From Luteibacter jiangsuensis (GTDB lineage: Bacteria; Pseudomonadota; Gammaproteobacteria; Xanthomonadales; Rhodanobacteraceae): a stretch of 64,000 nucleotides of DNA. Where the stretch lies: positions 124,001-188,000 of the forward strand of contig NZ_JAAQQR010000004.1 in the NCBI RefSeq assembly GCF_011742555.1, given 5' to 3'. This document shows positions 56,388 to 64,000 of the stretch, one piece after another. How positions within the stretch are numbered: position 1 is the first letter of the stretch; each line of letters starts with the position of its first letter. The position numbers and the translations under genes are program-made. The notes beneath the pieces are model-generated. The model was not told the origin of the DNA and did no database searches. It saw nothing but the letters and a program-made list of their open reading frames with translations.

Positions 56388-56471
56388 GCTCGCATCCGGG
56401 AGAACGGGCCTATGAGATTAGATCGGGCGCCCAGCGGGCGCCTCTGGACGTTGGTCGAACACGAGCAGGCC

Positions 56472-58058
56472 CTAGCGCTCCTGGCCGGGGCGCGCCACGC
56501 GGTACATCTCCCACGCGATCTTCGTCAGCAACTCCTGCCCGTCGTCGCCCGGCTTGTAGAGGTCGAAGTGGGTCTTCCCTGGAAGGAAACGTATGTCGCT
56601 GCGGGCGTGCAAGCCGTCGAGCGTCTCCTTGAGGAGCTTCGCAGGGCCGTCGAGATAGAACGTGTCCGCCGTACCGACGATGACGTGAATCTTCCCATCG
56701 AGGTCGGGTTTCAGCGTGGGCCACTGCGTCCGCAGGCGCTCGGCGATGTCGTAATGGGCTCGCCAGTAGGCAGCGACCTGCGGATCCACGGCGCCGGTGT
56801 CGCGATTGAACATGGGCTGCGGCCGCCCGTCCTTGCCGCGCGGCGAGAACACCCATTCGAACGAGGCGAGCTGCCCGCCGTAGGCGCCCAGCACGCGTTC
56901 CAGTTTCGCGAATGTCTCGAAGGTGGCAATCACCTTGCCCTTGTCGCGCACCAGCGGGTTTTCGCTGCCGTCCGGCTTGCGGTAGGCGTTGGCGCCCGGC
57001 GCGGACAGGTCGATGCCCGTGAAGTCGCGGAAGTCGCTGGGATCGGGCGAGGTGGACCAGGTGCCGCCGAAGATCTTCGGATAGCGCGTCTGCAACCAGA
57101 GCGTGGCCCAGCCGCCGGACGAATGGCCGTTGAGGAACCGGCCGCTCGCCTTGCCGTCCATGCGGTACCGGCCTTCCAGCCACGGAATGTATTCCGTGGT
57201 CAGCGCCTGGCCCCACGGGCCGTTGTTCACGGAATCGGCGAACTCGTGCGTACCGGTGGGGCCGGATTCGTCGAGCAGCACCCAGATCATCGGCGGCATC
57301 TCTTTCTTCGCCATGGCCAGCCATATCGCGGCGATGGTGCCCGCGTAACGGTCGAAGCCCCCGGTGAACCCGTGCGTCAGATACACCGTGGGATAGCGTG
57401 CGATGCCCTTCGGGTCGTATCCCGGTGGCGTGAGCACCCAGGCGCGGATGACCTGAGACCGCCCGCCGAATGCCGTGAGCAGCGGGCTTTCCATGACTTC
57501 GGCATGGGCATGCTGGCGAGCTTCCGGCAGCGCGTCGCGCACGGCCTGCGGCAGCTTCGGTGAAAGCGCCCAGGGGTCGGTCGGCGGCACGGTCTTGCTC
57601 AGAGCCAGGACAGGCAGAGTGCCGCCCGGAGTGAACTTCACCTTCGTGACTTCGCTGAGGAGGTCGCCGGCATGCCGGCCGGAGTAGTTGTAATCGTGGC
57701 CGACATCGAGCACGGCCTGGACGTAGTAATCGCCCGGCGGCAGGGTCGAGAACCCGGCCGGGAAGGCCTCCCCGTCGGTGTCCAGGTCCACCGACTGGCC
57801 CGGCGCGATCCAGCTGACCTCACGCGCCGCCACGGATACGGACTTCGGCTGGAACGGATTGGTGTCCACCGCCTCGGGCTTTTCGCTCCCCGACGCCGGT
57901 GCCGCGAACACGATGAGTCGGCCAGAGGTGCCTTCGCCGACGGTACCGGGAAGGGAAACGCGGACGATGCGATGCGCGAGCGGCGCATCGTCGGCCTGTG
58001 CGGCGACCGTGGTGGCAAGGAGCGCGAGCGCGGCAAGCGCACGGGTCAGGTTCTTCAT
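56472..58058 (-). CDS. Exported alpha/beta-hydrolase, esterase D-like
   Basis: 528 residues with a Sec signal (MKNLTRALAALALLATTVAA, cleaved AQA-DD). An N-terminal beta-rich domain (about 25-190) precedes an esterase domain. The nucleophile elbow is GHSSGGW; other features are YLTHGFTGGFDRYAG (oxyanion region), VIVGTADTFYLDG (acid) and GKTHFDLY (catalytic His). It resembles the putative esterase family that includes feruloyl esterases and antigen-85-like enzymes. The substrate is not apparent. The start ATG 58058 is 78 nt from the divergent PAP2 gene. Confidence 0.82.
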   Translation of the reverse strand: MKNLTRALAALALLATTVAAQADDAPLAHRIVRVSLPGTVGEGTSGRLIVFAAPASGSEKPEAVDTNPFQPKSVSVAAREVSWIAPGQSVDLDTDGEAFPAGFSTLPPGDYYVQAVLDVGHDYNYSGRHAGDLLSEVTKVKFTPGGTLPVLALSKTVPPTDPWALSPKLPQAVRDALPEARQHAHAEVMESPLLTAFGGRSQVIRAWVLTPPGYDPKGIARYPTVYLTHGFTGGFDRYAGTIAAIWLAMAKKEMPPMIWVLLDESGPTGTHEFADSVNNGPWGQALTTEYIPWLEGRYRMDGKASGRFLNGHSSGGWATLWLQTRYPKIFGGTWSTSPDPSDFRDFTGIDLSAPGANAYRKPDGSENPLVRDKGKVIATFETFAKLERVLGAYGGQLASFEWVFSPRGKDGRPQPMFNRDTGAVDPQVAAYWRAHYDIAERLRTQWPTLKPDLDGKIHVIVGTADTFYLDGPAKLLKETLDGLHARSDIRFLPGKTHFDLYKPGDDGQELLTKIAWEMYRVARPGQER

Positions 58059-58136
58059 CGGTGGGGACCCCCTCTGGCCGCGGAGGCGCGGCGTGGCAAC
58101 ATGGCCGATCCTGCCACGACACGAGGAGCAAACGGA

Positions 58137-58916
58137 ATGGACGCGGAGTGGATCAGCCGCCATGCCCTGTCGATCTGGGCCGTGCTCCTCGCGATCGCCC
58201 TGGGTGGCGCCGATCTGGCCTGGCGGCGGGCCGTGCGCCGGCGCGAGGGCCAGGATGCCGCGGCGCGCGCCCTCCTGCGGCCGGCCACCACCGTCGCCGT
58301 GGTCGTTGCCATGCTGACGATCGCCGCTGCAATCGCCGTCGAGATTCGCGACGCCGCCGGCCTGGCGGCGTTCGATACCGCGCTGGCCGGCCAGTTGCGC
58401 GCGAACATGCCGGAGGCGGCATTACGCGTGATCGCCCTGCTCACCCACGCCGGCGATGCGGTCGTGCTCGGCGTAGCCGCCGCCGCCATTTTCCTCGGGC
58501 TCCTGTGGCGACGGCATCGACGCCTCGCCGGGGCATGGATCACGACCCTCCTCGGCACGGCGCTGATCAACGCGGCGTTGAAGGGATGGTTCCGGCGCGA
58601 GCGGCCGCTGCACGACCATGGCTTCATCGTGGAGCACAGCTACAGCTTCCCGAGCGGTCACGCCTCCGGATCGATGGTCTTCTTCGGCATGCTGGCCTAC
58701 GTGCTGCTCGTGCTGTGCCCGCCACGCTGGCATCGCTCGATCGTGGTCTCAGCCGTCGCGATGATCACCCTCGTAGGCATCAGCCGCATCCTCCTCCAGG
58801 TGCACTACTTCAGCGACGTGCTCGCGGGCTACGCGACCGGCCTGGCCTGGGTGACCCTGTGTGCCGGCAGCGCGGAATACGTGCGCCTGCGCGAGGGCCG
58901 AAGGGCGGCCTCGTGA
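58137..58916 (+). CDS. PAP2-family membrane phosphatase
   Basis: 259 residues with about six transmembrane helices. The three phosphatase motifs are intact: KGWFRRERP (KxxxxxxRP), FPSGHASG (PSGH) and SRILLQVHYFSDVLAGY (SRxxxxxHxxxD). The active site faces the periplasm. Candidates are undecaprenyl-pyrophosphate, phosphatidate or phosphatidylglycerophosphate phosphatase. Start ATG 58137 after ACGAGGAGC. It is followed at 40 nt by a lipid-kinase gene, suggesting a lipid phosphate cycle. Confidence 0.92.
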   Translation: MDAEWISRHALSIWAVLLAIALGGADLAWRRAVRRREGQDAAARALLRPATTVAVVVAMLTIAAAIAVEIRDAAGLAAFDTALAGQLRANMPEAALRVIALLTHAGDAVVLGVAAAAIFLGLLWRRHRRLAGAWITTLLGTALINAALKGWFRRERPLHDHGFIVEHSYSFPSGHASGSMVFFGMLAYVLLVLCPPRWHRSIVVSAVAMITLVGISRILLQVHYFSDVLAGYATGLAWVTLCAGSAEYVRLREGRRAAS

Positions 58917-58956
58917 TTTCATGCGGTCGTGACGGCACGGATGCTTCCTTGTGTCC

Positions 58957-59913
58957 ATGCCTACCCCAGCCCACGCTCCGTCCTTTGCCATCGTGATGAA
59001 CACCGGTTCCGGCCACGGAGAGGCCGGTGCCGCCCGTGAAGAGATCGCGCGCATCCTGGATGCCGCAGGCAGGCCCCACCGATTCTTTCCGATCGACGGC
59101 GAGCGCGACATCAAGGAGGTGGTGCGGGAGGCCGCCGACTATGCGAAGTCCAGCGGCGGCGCGATCGTGGCGGCAGGCGGCGACGGCACCATCAACTGCG
59201 TGGCGGGCACCGCGTGGACCGAAGACCTCGTGATGGGGGTGCTTCCCCAGGGCACCTTCAACTTCGTGGGCCGGACCCACGGCATTTCCGCGGATACAAC
59301 GGAAGCCACCGAGAAATTGCTGCGCGCCACGCCGCGAGACGTGCAGATCGGCATGGTCAACGACCGCATCTTCCTGGTCAACGGCAGCCTGGGCCTCTAT
59401 CCGCAGGTGCTCGAAGACCGCGAAGCCTGGAAACAGCGCTTCGGCCGGCATCGCATTGTGGCCCTGTGGTCCGGGCTCGCGACGATGATGCGCGGGTACC
59501 GGCCGCTGCGCATCGAGGTGAGCGACGGCACCCAGACACGCACGCTGCGGACGCCCACCTTGTTCGTGGGCAACAATGCCCTACAGCTGGAAAAGATCGG
59601 CCTGCCCGAAGCGGCGGACGTGCGGCGCAACGACGGCACGCTCGCGGGGCTCGTCCTCAAACCGATCGGCAAGCTGACCATGCTCGGCATCATGCTCAGG
59701 GGCGCCCTCGGCAAGCTAGGCGAAGCGGAGCAGGCCGTAAGTTTCCCCTTCCGGGAGATCACGGTCGTGCCGAAACACCATCGGCACGCCATCAAGGTGG
59801 CCGTCGACGGGGAAATTGTCTGGCTGAAGCCACCCATCGTCTTCCGCGCCGCCCCGCGGCCCTTGCGCCTGCTGACCGATGGCGAGCGCCAGCCGGGGGA
59901 GGACCCGGGTTGA
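58957..59913 (+). CDS. Diacylglycerol kinase-like lipid kinase (DAGK catalytic domain)
   Basis: 318 residues. The DAGK_cat motifs are present: IVMNTGSGHGEAG near the N-terminus, IVAAGGDGTINCVAG (GGDGT, nucleotide binding) and MGVLPQGTFNFVGRTHGI. The YegS/BmrU family phosphorylates diacylglycerol or related lipids; the substrate varies. A GTG at 58951 is an alternative start; neither has a good Shine-Dalgarno sequence. The downstream phosphoesterase gene overlaps its stop, so the two are coupled. Confidence 0.88.
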   Translation: MPTPAHAPSFAIVMNTGSGHGEAGAAREEIARILDAAGRPHRFFPIDGERDIKEVVREAADYAKSSGGAIVAAGGDGTINCVAGTAWTEDLVMGVLPQGTFNFVGRTHGISADTTEATEKLLRATPRDVQIGMVNDRIFLVNGSLGLYPQVLEDREAWKQRFGRHRIVALWSGLATMMRGYRPLRIEVSDGTQTRTLRTPTLFVGNNALQLEKIGLPEAADVRRNDGTLAGLVLKPIGKLTMLGIMLRGALGKLGEAEQAVSFPFREITVVPKHHRHAIKVAVDGEIVWLKPPIVFRAAPRPLRLLTDGERQPGEDPG

Positions 59914-60707
59914 GCCTGATCGTTCAGATCTCCGACCCGCATTTCGGCACCGAGCGCCCCGACGTGGTGGCGGCCCTGCACGAGGCGATCGTGTCGCTCT
60001 CGCCGCGCCTGGTCATCCTGTCCGGGGACCTCACACAGCGCGCCCGCCGCTCGCAGTTTGCCGCGGCCCGGCGGTTCGTCGACGCTTATGCGCGTCCGAC
60101 CCTCGTGATACCGGGAAACCACGATGTGCCGCTTTTCAACCTCGTCGCGCGCACGTTGAACCCGTTCGGAAATTACCGGCGCGCGTTCGGACGCGATCTG
60201 GAGCCGGTATTCGAAGACGACGACGTGCTGGCCATCGGGGTCAACACGGTGCGCCCCGGCCGGCACAAGAACGGCGAGGTGTCGGATGCGCAGATAGAGC
60301 GGGTCTGCACGCGCTTGCGTAGCGCTGGCGGCAACCCGCTTCGCATCGTGGTCACGCACCAGCCGGTGCACGTCATACGCGAGAAGGACATCGCGAACCT
60401 GCTGATCAACCACGAGCGCGCCGTCGCCGCGTGGGCCGAGGCCGGCGCCGACCTCGTGCTGGGCGGCCACATCCACTTGCCCTACGTTCGGCCGCTGGGC
60501 GTCGAGGGACAAGATCGTGCGCGCCCGCTCTGGTCGGTGCAGGCGGGTACGGCCGTATCCAAGCGCATTCGCGAGGGCATGAGCAACTCGTTCCATGTCA
60601 TCCGGCGCGAGCGGGGTGACGAATGCGTGGTGGAGCAATGGGATTATGACGAGGCCGCAAGGCGCTTCGGCCCCGGCAAGCGCACCTCCATCCCGCTGCG
60701 CTACTAG
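59910..60707 (+). CDS. Calcineurin-like metallophosphoesterase (CpdA type)
   Basis: 265 residues and cytoplasmic. All family metal motifs are present: QISDPHFG (D-x-H), ILSGDLTQRAR (GD), VIPGNHD (GNHD), VVTHQPVH and VLGGHIHLPYV (GHxH). This is the 3',5'-cAMP phosphodiesterase (CpdA/Icc) layout, though lipid or other diester substrates are possible. The start is an unusual TTG at 59910 overlapping the kinase stop (TTGA), supported by a strong GGGGGAGGA 7 nt upstream and by the position of the first motif. Confidence 0.85.
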   Translation: MSLIVQISDPHFGTERPDVVAALHEAIVSLSPRLVILSGDLTQRARRSQFAAARRFVDAYARPTLVIPGNHDVPLFNLVARTLNPFGNYRRAFGRDLEPVFEDDDVLAIGVNTVRPGRHKNGEVSDAQIERVCTRLRSAGGNPLRIVVTHQPVHVIREKDIANLLINHERAVAAWAEAGADLVLGGHIHLPYVRPLGVEGQDRARPLWSVQAGTAVSKRIREGMSNSFHVIRRERGDECVVEQWDYDEAARRFGPGKRTSIPLRY

Positions 60708-60787
60708 GGACCACCCTGGGCCTGTCCATACATCGCGTCGACGTGTAGCGGGTCTACTATCGGGCAGTCCATCCAAGGGGACCCGTC

Positions 60788-61225
60788 ATGAGCTACCCAC
60801 CGCGCCGCTCCGCCGTGGCCAATGCCATCTATGCGCTCCTGAACCCGATTCCGTTCGGGTTCTTCGTTGCCGCCCTCATCTTCGATGGCGTCTATGCGAA
60901 AACGGGCACCATACTCTGGGCGAAGGGCGCGGCATGGTTGATCACCCTCGGCCTGCTGCTTGCCATCGTGCCTCGCCTGGTGAACCTCACCCAGGTCTGG
61001 ATCACCTCGCGCCGATTCGGCAGTTCCGCGGACCATGTCGACTTCTGGCTCAATGTGGTCGCCATCGTCGCCGCGATACTCAACGCCTTCGTCCACACGC
61101 GCGACGCCTACGGGATCATGCCAGCCGGGCTGTGGCTTTCCATCGTCACCGTGCTGCTGATCGCCATCGGCCATGTGGTGATCGCGGTGCATTATTCGAC
61201 GGTTCGGGAGATCGCCCATGACTAA
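60788..61225 (+). CDS. DUF2231-type small membrane protein
   Basis: 145 residues with four transmembrane helices (about 20-35, 45-65, 85-105, 115-135). The N-terminal motif LNPIPFGFFVAALIFDGVYA fits the DUF2231 family as I recall it. Function unknown. Start ATG 60788 follows AAGGGGA. The next gene starts 8 nt before its stop, so it is coupled to the sorbosone-dehydrogenase-like gene, an arrangement I believe is common for these two families. Confidence 0.82.
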   Translation: MSYPPRRSAVANAIYALLNPIPFGFFVAALIFDGVYAKTGTILWAKGAAWLITLGLLLAIVPRLVNLTQVWITSRRFGSSADHVDFWLNVVAIVAAILNAFVHTRDAYGIMPAGLWLSIVTVLLIAIGHVVIAVHYSTVREIAHD

Positions 61226-62531
61226 GGCATTAAAGCCCGCCGTACTAGCCCTCGCCTGCGTGCTGACGCTGGCCGGCTGCGCAGGCAAGAGCGAACAGAA
61301 CGCGGCCGATCAGGTGGGCGGCGATCCGTCGCTGCCGAAGGCCCGTAACTTCCTTCTTCCACCCATGGAAGTACCGCGCTTCACCGGCTGGAAAGAGGGC
61401 GCCACACCGACCGTCGCGCCGGGGCTGAAGATCGAAAAGATCGCCGGCGACCTGAAGCACCCGCGGCAACTGCTGACGCTTCCCAACGGCGACGTGCTCG
61501 TCGTCGAGGCCAACGGACCCGGCGAGGAAGCCGTGACGACGCCGAAGCAACTGATTGCCGGCATGGTCAAGAACACCTCGGGAAAGGGTGCGAAAGGCGG
61601 CGATCGCATCACGCTGCTGCGCAAGACGGGCACCGGTCAGTGGGAAAAGCACACTTACATCGAGCACCTGCATTCGCCATTCGGCGTGCAGCTGATCGGC
61701 AGCACGCTGTACGTCGCCAATACCGATGCGATCGTCACCTTCCCTTACACGGAGGGAGCCACCCGCGTCGACGCTCCCGGCACGGAATTCACCGACCTTC
61801 CGTCGACAGTGAACCACCATTGGACGAAGGCCCTGCAGGCGAACGGCGACGGCAGCAAGCTCTACGTGGGCGTGGGTTCGAACAGCAACATCACCGAGAA
61901 CGGCATGGAGGTGGAGTATCGCCGGGCCAACGTGCTGGAAGTGGATGTCGCCAGCCGCGGCAGCCGCATCTATGCCTCGGGCATCCGCAATCCAACCGGC
62001 CTGCAATGGGATCCGACGACGAACACACTTTGGGCCATCGCGAACGAGCGCGACGAGATCGGCAACGATCTGGTACCCGACTACATGACGTCGGTGAAGG
62101 AAGGTGCCTTCTACGGCTGGCCGTACAGCTATTACGGCCAGCATGTGGACACGCGCGTGAAACCGCAGCGGCCCGACATGGTGCAGAAGGCGATCAGCCC
62201 CGATTACGCACTCGGCTCGCACGTGGCCGCCCTCGGCTTCCTCCTGAGCCAGCGGAACGCGTTGCCGGCGCAGTACCAGAACGGCGCGTTCGTCAGCGAG
62301 CACGGCAGTTGGGATCGATCCCCGCTGAGCGGCTATGCCGTGGTCTTCGTCCCGTTCCAGAACGGACGGCCCGTCGGCAAGCCAGAAACCCTGGTGAGCG
62401 GCTTCCATTCCAAGGACGAGAAGGAACTCTATGGTGCGCCGGTAGGCGTGGTGTTCGACAAGGACGGCGCGCTGCTCATCGCCGACGACGTGGGCAACAC
62501 GGTATGGCGAGTCTCGGCCGCGACGCCCTAG
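61218..62531 (+). CDS. Sorbosone-dehydrogenase-family lipoprotein (soluble quinoprotein-like beta-propeller)
   Basis: 437 residues. A lipobox follows the signal sequence (VLTLAGC-A), so it is a probable periplasmic lipoprotein. Beta-propeller motifs include LKHPRQLLTLPNGDVLVVEA, HLHSPFGVQLIGSTLYVANT, ASGIRNPTGLQWDP, ANERDEIGNDLVPDY and ELYGAPVGVVFDKDGALLIADD. This matches the L-sorbosone / glucose dehydrogenase family, which uses PQQ. PQQ use here is inferred from family only; no pqq genes are in the window. It overlaps the DUF2231 gene by 8 nt. Confidence 0.88.
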   Translation: MTKALKPAVLALACVLTLAGCAGKSEQNAADQVGGDPSLPKARNFLLPPMEVPRFTGWKEGATPTVAPGLKIEKIAGDLKHPRQLLTLPNGDVLVVEANGPGEEAVTTPKQLIAGMVKNTSGKGAKGGDRITLLRKTGTGQWEKHTYIEHLHSPFGVQLIGSTLYVANTDAIVTFPYTEGATRVDAPGTEFTDLPSTVNHHWTKALQANGDGSKLYVGVGSNSNITENGMEVEYRRANVLEVDVASRGSRIYASGIRNPTGLQWDPTTNTLWAIANERDEIGNDLVPDYMTSVKEGAFYGWPYSYYGQHVDTRVKPQRPDMVQKAISPDYALGSHVAALGFLLSQRNALPAQYQNGAFVSEHGSWDRSPLSGYAVVFVPFQNGRPVGKPETLVSGFHSKDEKELYGAPVGVVFDKDGALLIADDVGNTVWRVSAATP

Positions 62532-62569
62532 CTAAAACTGCGGGAGCCGCCATAGCAGTGAGTGAACCT

Positions 62570-62652
62570 TGTGGGAGCCGGCTGTGCCGGCGATCCCGCG
62601 GTAGCGGGCAAGCTCGCCGCGAGCACCCATCGCCGCTGAAGCGGCTCCCACA
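62570..62652. repeat. 83-bp dispersed palindromic repeat
   Basis: Starts TGTGGGAGCCGGCTGTGCCG and ends GCTGAAGCGGCTCCCACA, with a diverged centre compared with the 42-kb copies. It lies between the converging 3' ends of the dehydrogenase and SDR genes. A partial extra copy (GCGGGAGCCGCCATAGC) precedes it at 62540. Confidence 0.88.
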
Positions 62653-62660
62653 CAGAGCAT

Positions 62661-63467
62661 TCATACATACTGCATCTTCCGGCTCATCCCGCCGTCCACC
62701 GTGAAGTTCTCACCGGTGATGAAGCCTGCCTGCGACGACAGCAGGAACACGGCCAGCGCACCGATGTCCGGCGGCAGGCCCGCGCGGCCGACCGGATGTT
62801 GTGCGTGGTCCGCGGCGGAGAGCTTCGCCTTGCGGCGCGCGGAGGGTTTCTTCCATTCGTCCACGACGATCCAGCCCGGGTCGATCGCATTCACCCGCAC
62901 CGGTCCGGCGCTGATCGCCAGTGCGTGCGTGAAGGCCACGATGCCGCCCTTGCTTGCGGCATAGGCTTCGGTGTCCGGCTCCGACTGATGGGCGCGCGAC
63001 GAGGCGATGTTCACGATGGCGCCGTTGCTTTTCTTCAACGCGGGAAGCGCATGCTTGCTGCAGAGGAAGGTGCCGCCGAGGTTCGTGTCGATGCGACGTT
63101 TCCACTCGCTCCATTCGAGCCGTTCCAGCGGCCCCGATTCGGGATCGGCGATGCCTGCGTTGTTCACCAAGCCGTCGATCCTGCCAAAGCGATGCAGCGC
63201 GCCGGCGATGAAACGCTTGACGCTGGCTTCCTTCGCGACATCGAGCACGAGGAAAGCCGCACGGCCGCCCACGTCCCATTCGTCCAGACAGGCCCTGCCG
63301 GCCTCGGCGTCGACGTCGCCGATGAGCACGCTGCCGCCCGCCTCCAGCACCGCCTGTGCGATGCCTTTGCCTATGCCCTGTGCACCGCCGGTCACGAGCA
63401 CGACCTTGTCCGGCCACTCGGTGGCAGCAGGGACCGGCGATGGAGATGCGTGTTTCGGTGTTGGCAT
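62661..63467 (-). CDS. Short-chain dehydrogenase/reductase
   Basis: 268 residues. Classical SDR motifs: VLVTGGAQGIGKGIA (cofactor binding), LVNNAGIAD, NIASS (catalytic Ser region) and YAASKGG (catalytic Tyr-x-x-x-Lys). It ends FTVDGGMSRKMQYV. An acidic residue at the end of strand 2 (IGDVDAEAG) suggests NAD+ preference. Substrate unknown. Start ATG 63467; the POT transporter gene upstream on the same strand ends 57 nt before. Confidence 0.92.
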   Translation of the reverse strand: MPTPKHASPSPVPAATEWPDKVVLVTGGAQGIGKGIAQAVLEAGGSVLIGDVDAEAGRACLDEWDVGGRAAFLVLDVAKEASVKRFIAGALHRFGRIDGLVNNAGIADPESGPLERLEWSEWKRRIDTNLGGTFLCSKHALPALKKSNGAIVNIASSRAHQSEPDTEAYAASKGGIVAFTHALAISAGPVRVNAIDPGWIVVDEWKKPSARRKAKLSAADHAQHPVGRAGLPPDIGALAVFLLSSQAGFITGENFTVDGGMSRKMQYV

Positions 63468-63524
63468 GGCTTCGCTCCCTTAGGGCAACAGCGGGATCGT
63501 CCGCGCCGCGCCGTGGAGGAAACG

Positions 63525-64000
63525 TCATGCGTGGCGGTAGTAGTCCATTTCGCGATACCTGCGGGCATACAGGCCAAAGGCCAGCGCCGCCACGGCGGCG
63601 AACGCCGCGAAAAAAAACATCTGGAACGCGGTCGCGCCGATGCCGGTGCCCGCGATGCCCGCCAGCACGGCGTCGTTGCGCACGCCCGCGTTCGCAAGCA
63701 GCACCCAAAGGTTGCCCACGGTGACACTGAGCGTCCAGAAGCTCATCAGCGTGCCCTTCATCGACGGCGGTGCCTGGCTATAGGCGAACTCCAGCCCGGT
63801 CGCCGAGACCAGTACCTCGCCCATGGTGAGGAACATGTACGGCAACAACTGCCACGCGATGGAGACGGCGTCGCCGCCATCGATCGCGAGCTGAATGAAG
63901 CCCACGATCACCCAGGCGACCGCGGAGAACGCGATGCCCGCGGTCATGCGGCGCAGTGCCGTCGGCTCGATACCCAGCCGGCGCAGGAACGGAAACAGCA
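63525..64000 (-). CDS. POT-family proton/peptide transporter, C-terminal part
   Basis: Only the last 158 or so codons are in the window; the 5' part lies beyond 64000. The segment has about four transmembrane helices. The motif LLPYMFLTMGEVLVSATGLEFAYSQAP, with the conserved Glu of LTxGE and SATGLEFxYxxAP, is characteristic of helices 10-11 of the DtpA/PepT family, followed by KGTLMSFWTLSVTVGNLW. It imports di- and tripeptides with protons. Confidence 0.88.
   Translation of the reverse strand, partial: LFPFLRRLGIEPTALRRMTAGIAFSAVAWVIVGFIQLAIDGGDAVSIAWQLLPYMFLTMGEVLVSATGLEFAYSQAPPSMKGTLMSFWTLSVTVGNLWVLLANAGVRNDAVLAGIAGTGIGATAFQMFFFAAFAAVAALAFGLYARRYREMDYYRHA

Overview
The window is GC-rich and densely coded, with many TonB-dependent receptors and exported metallopeptidases. 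It also carries a split pqiA pair, RapA and dispersed short palindromes beginning TGTGGGAGCC. This suggests a gammaproteobacterial chromosome of the Xanthomonadales/Rhodanobacteraceae type (Luteibacter or Dyella like). The placement rests on gene content only. I saw no rRNA, tRNA, phage, insertion sequence or CRISPR array.

Layout, 0-20 kb: the start of pqiB with two pqiA genes (minus); a thioredoxin-TPR co-chaperone; a DUF4442 thioesterase-like gene; an M61 peptidase; dps; a two-component pair; an M14 peptidase; a multicopper oxidase with a phosphoesterase; an M13 peptidase; an ArnT-like glycosyltransferase; and a Fur-controlled siderophore receptor with a PiuC-type dioxygenase. 20-36 kb: rapA; a 1,435-residue exported, cysteine-free protein resembling dermonecrotic-toxin-like proteins; a rhomboid protease; a purine/xanthine-type permease with a DUF3574 lipoprotein; about 1 kb of noncoding repeat mosaic; an OmpA-like porin; prpD; a yybP-ykoY (manganese) riboswitch in front of a TerC-family gene; and an outer-membrane protein.

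36.3-40.4 kb is the most unusual region: a five-gene minus-strand cassette. In order of transcription it encodes a glycine-rich exported protein, a small exported protein with a double-glycine motif, an exported C39 cysteine peptidase, a second exported protein with a double-glycine motif, and an outer-membrane beta-barrel with a periplasmic coiled coil. It resembles the Pseudomonas Fap functional-amyloid system in layout, but the candidate subunits are different.

40.7-64 kb: fadH behind an operator-like palindrome; prpC-prpB; a four-gene glycoside operon (TonB receptor, APC permease, PfkB kinase, GH4 glycosidase); a second siderophore-type receptor; prpE; an esterase; a PAP2 phosphatase, lipid kinase and phosphoesterase run; a DUF2231 membrane protein with a sorbosone-dehydrogenase-like lipoprotein; an SDR; and the 3' part of a POT peptide transporter. 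The propionate genes (prpD, prpC-prpB, prpE) are scattered over 24 kb instead of forming one operon. The 83-bp palindromic repeats lie downstream of genes, mostly between convergent 3' ends.
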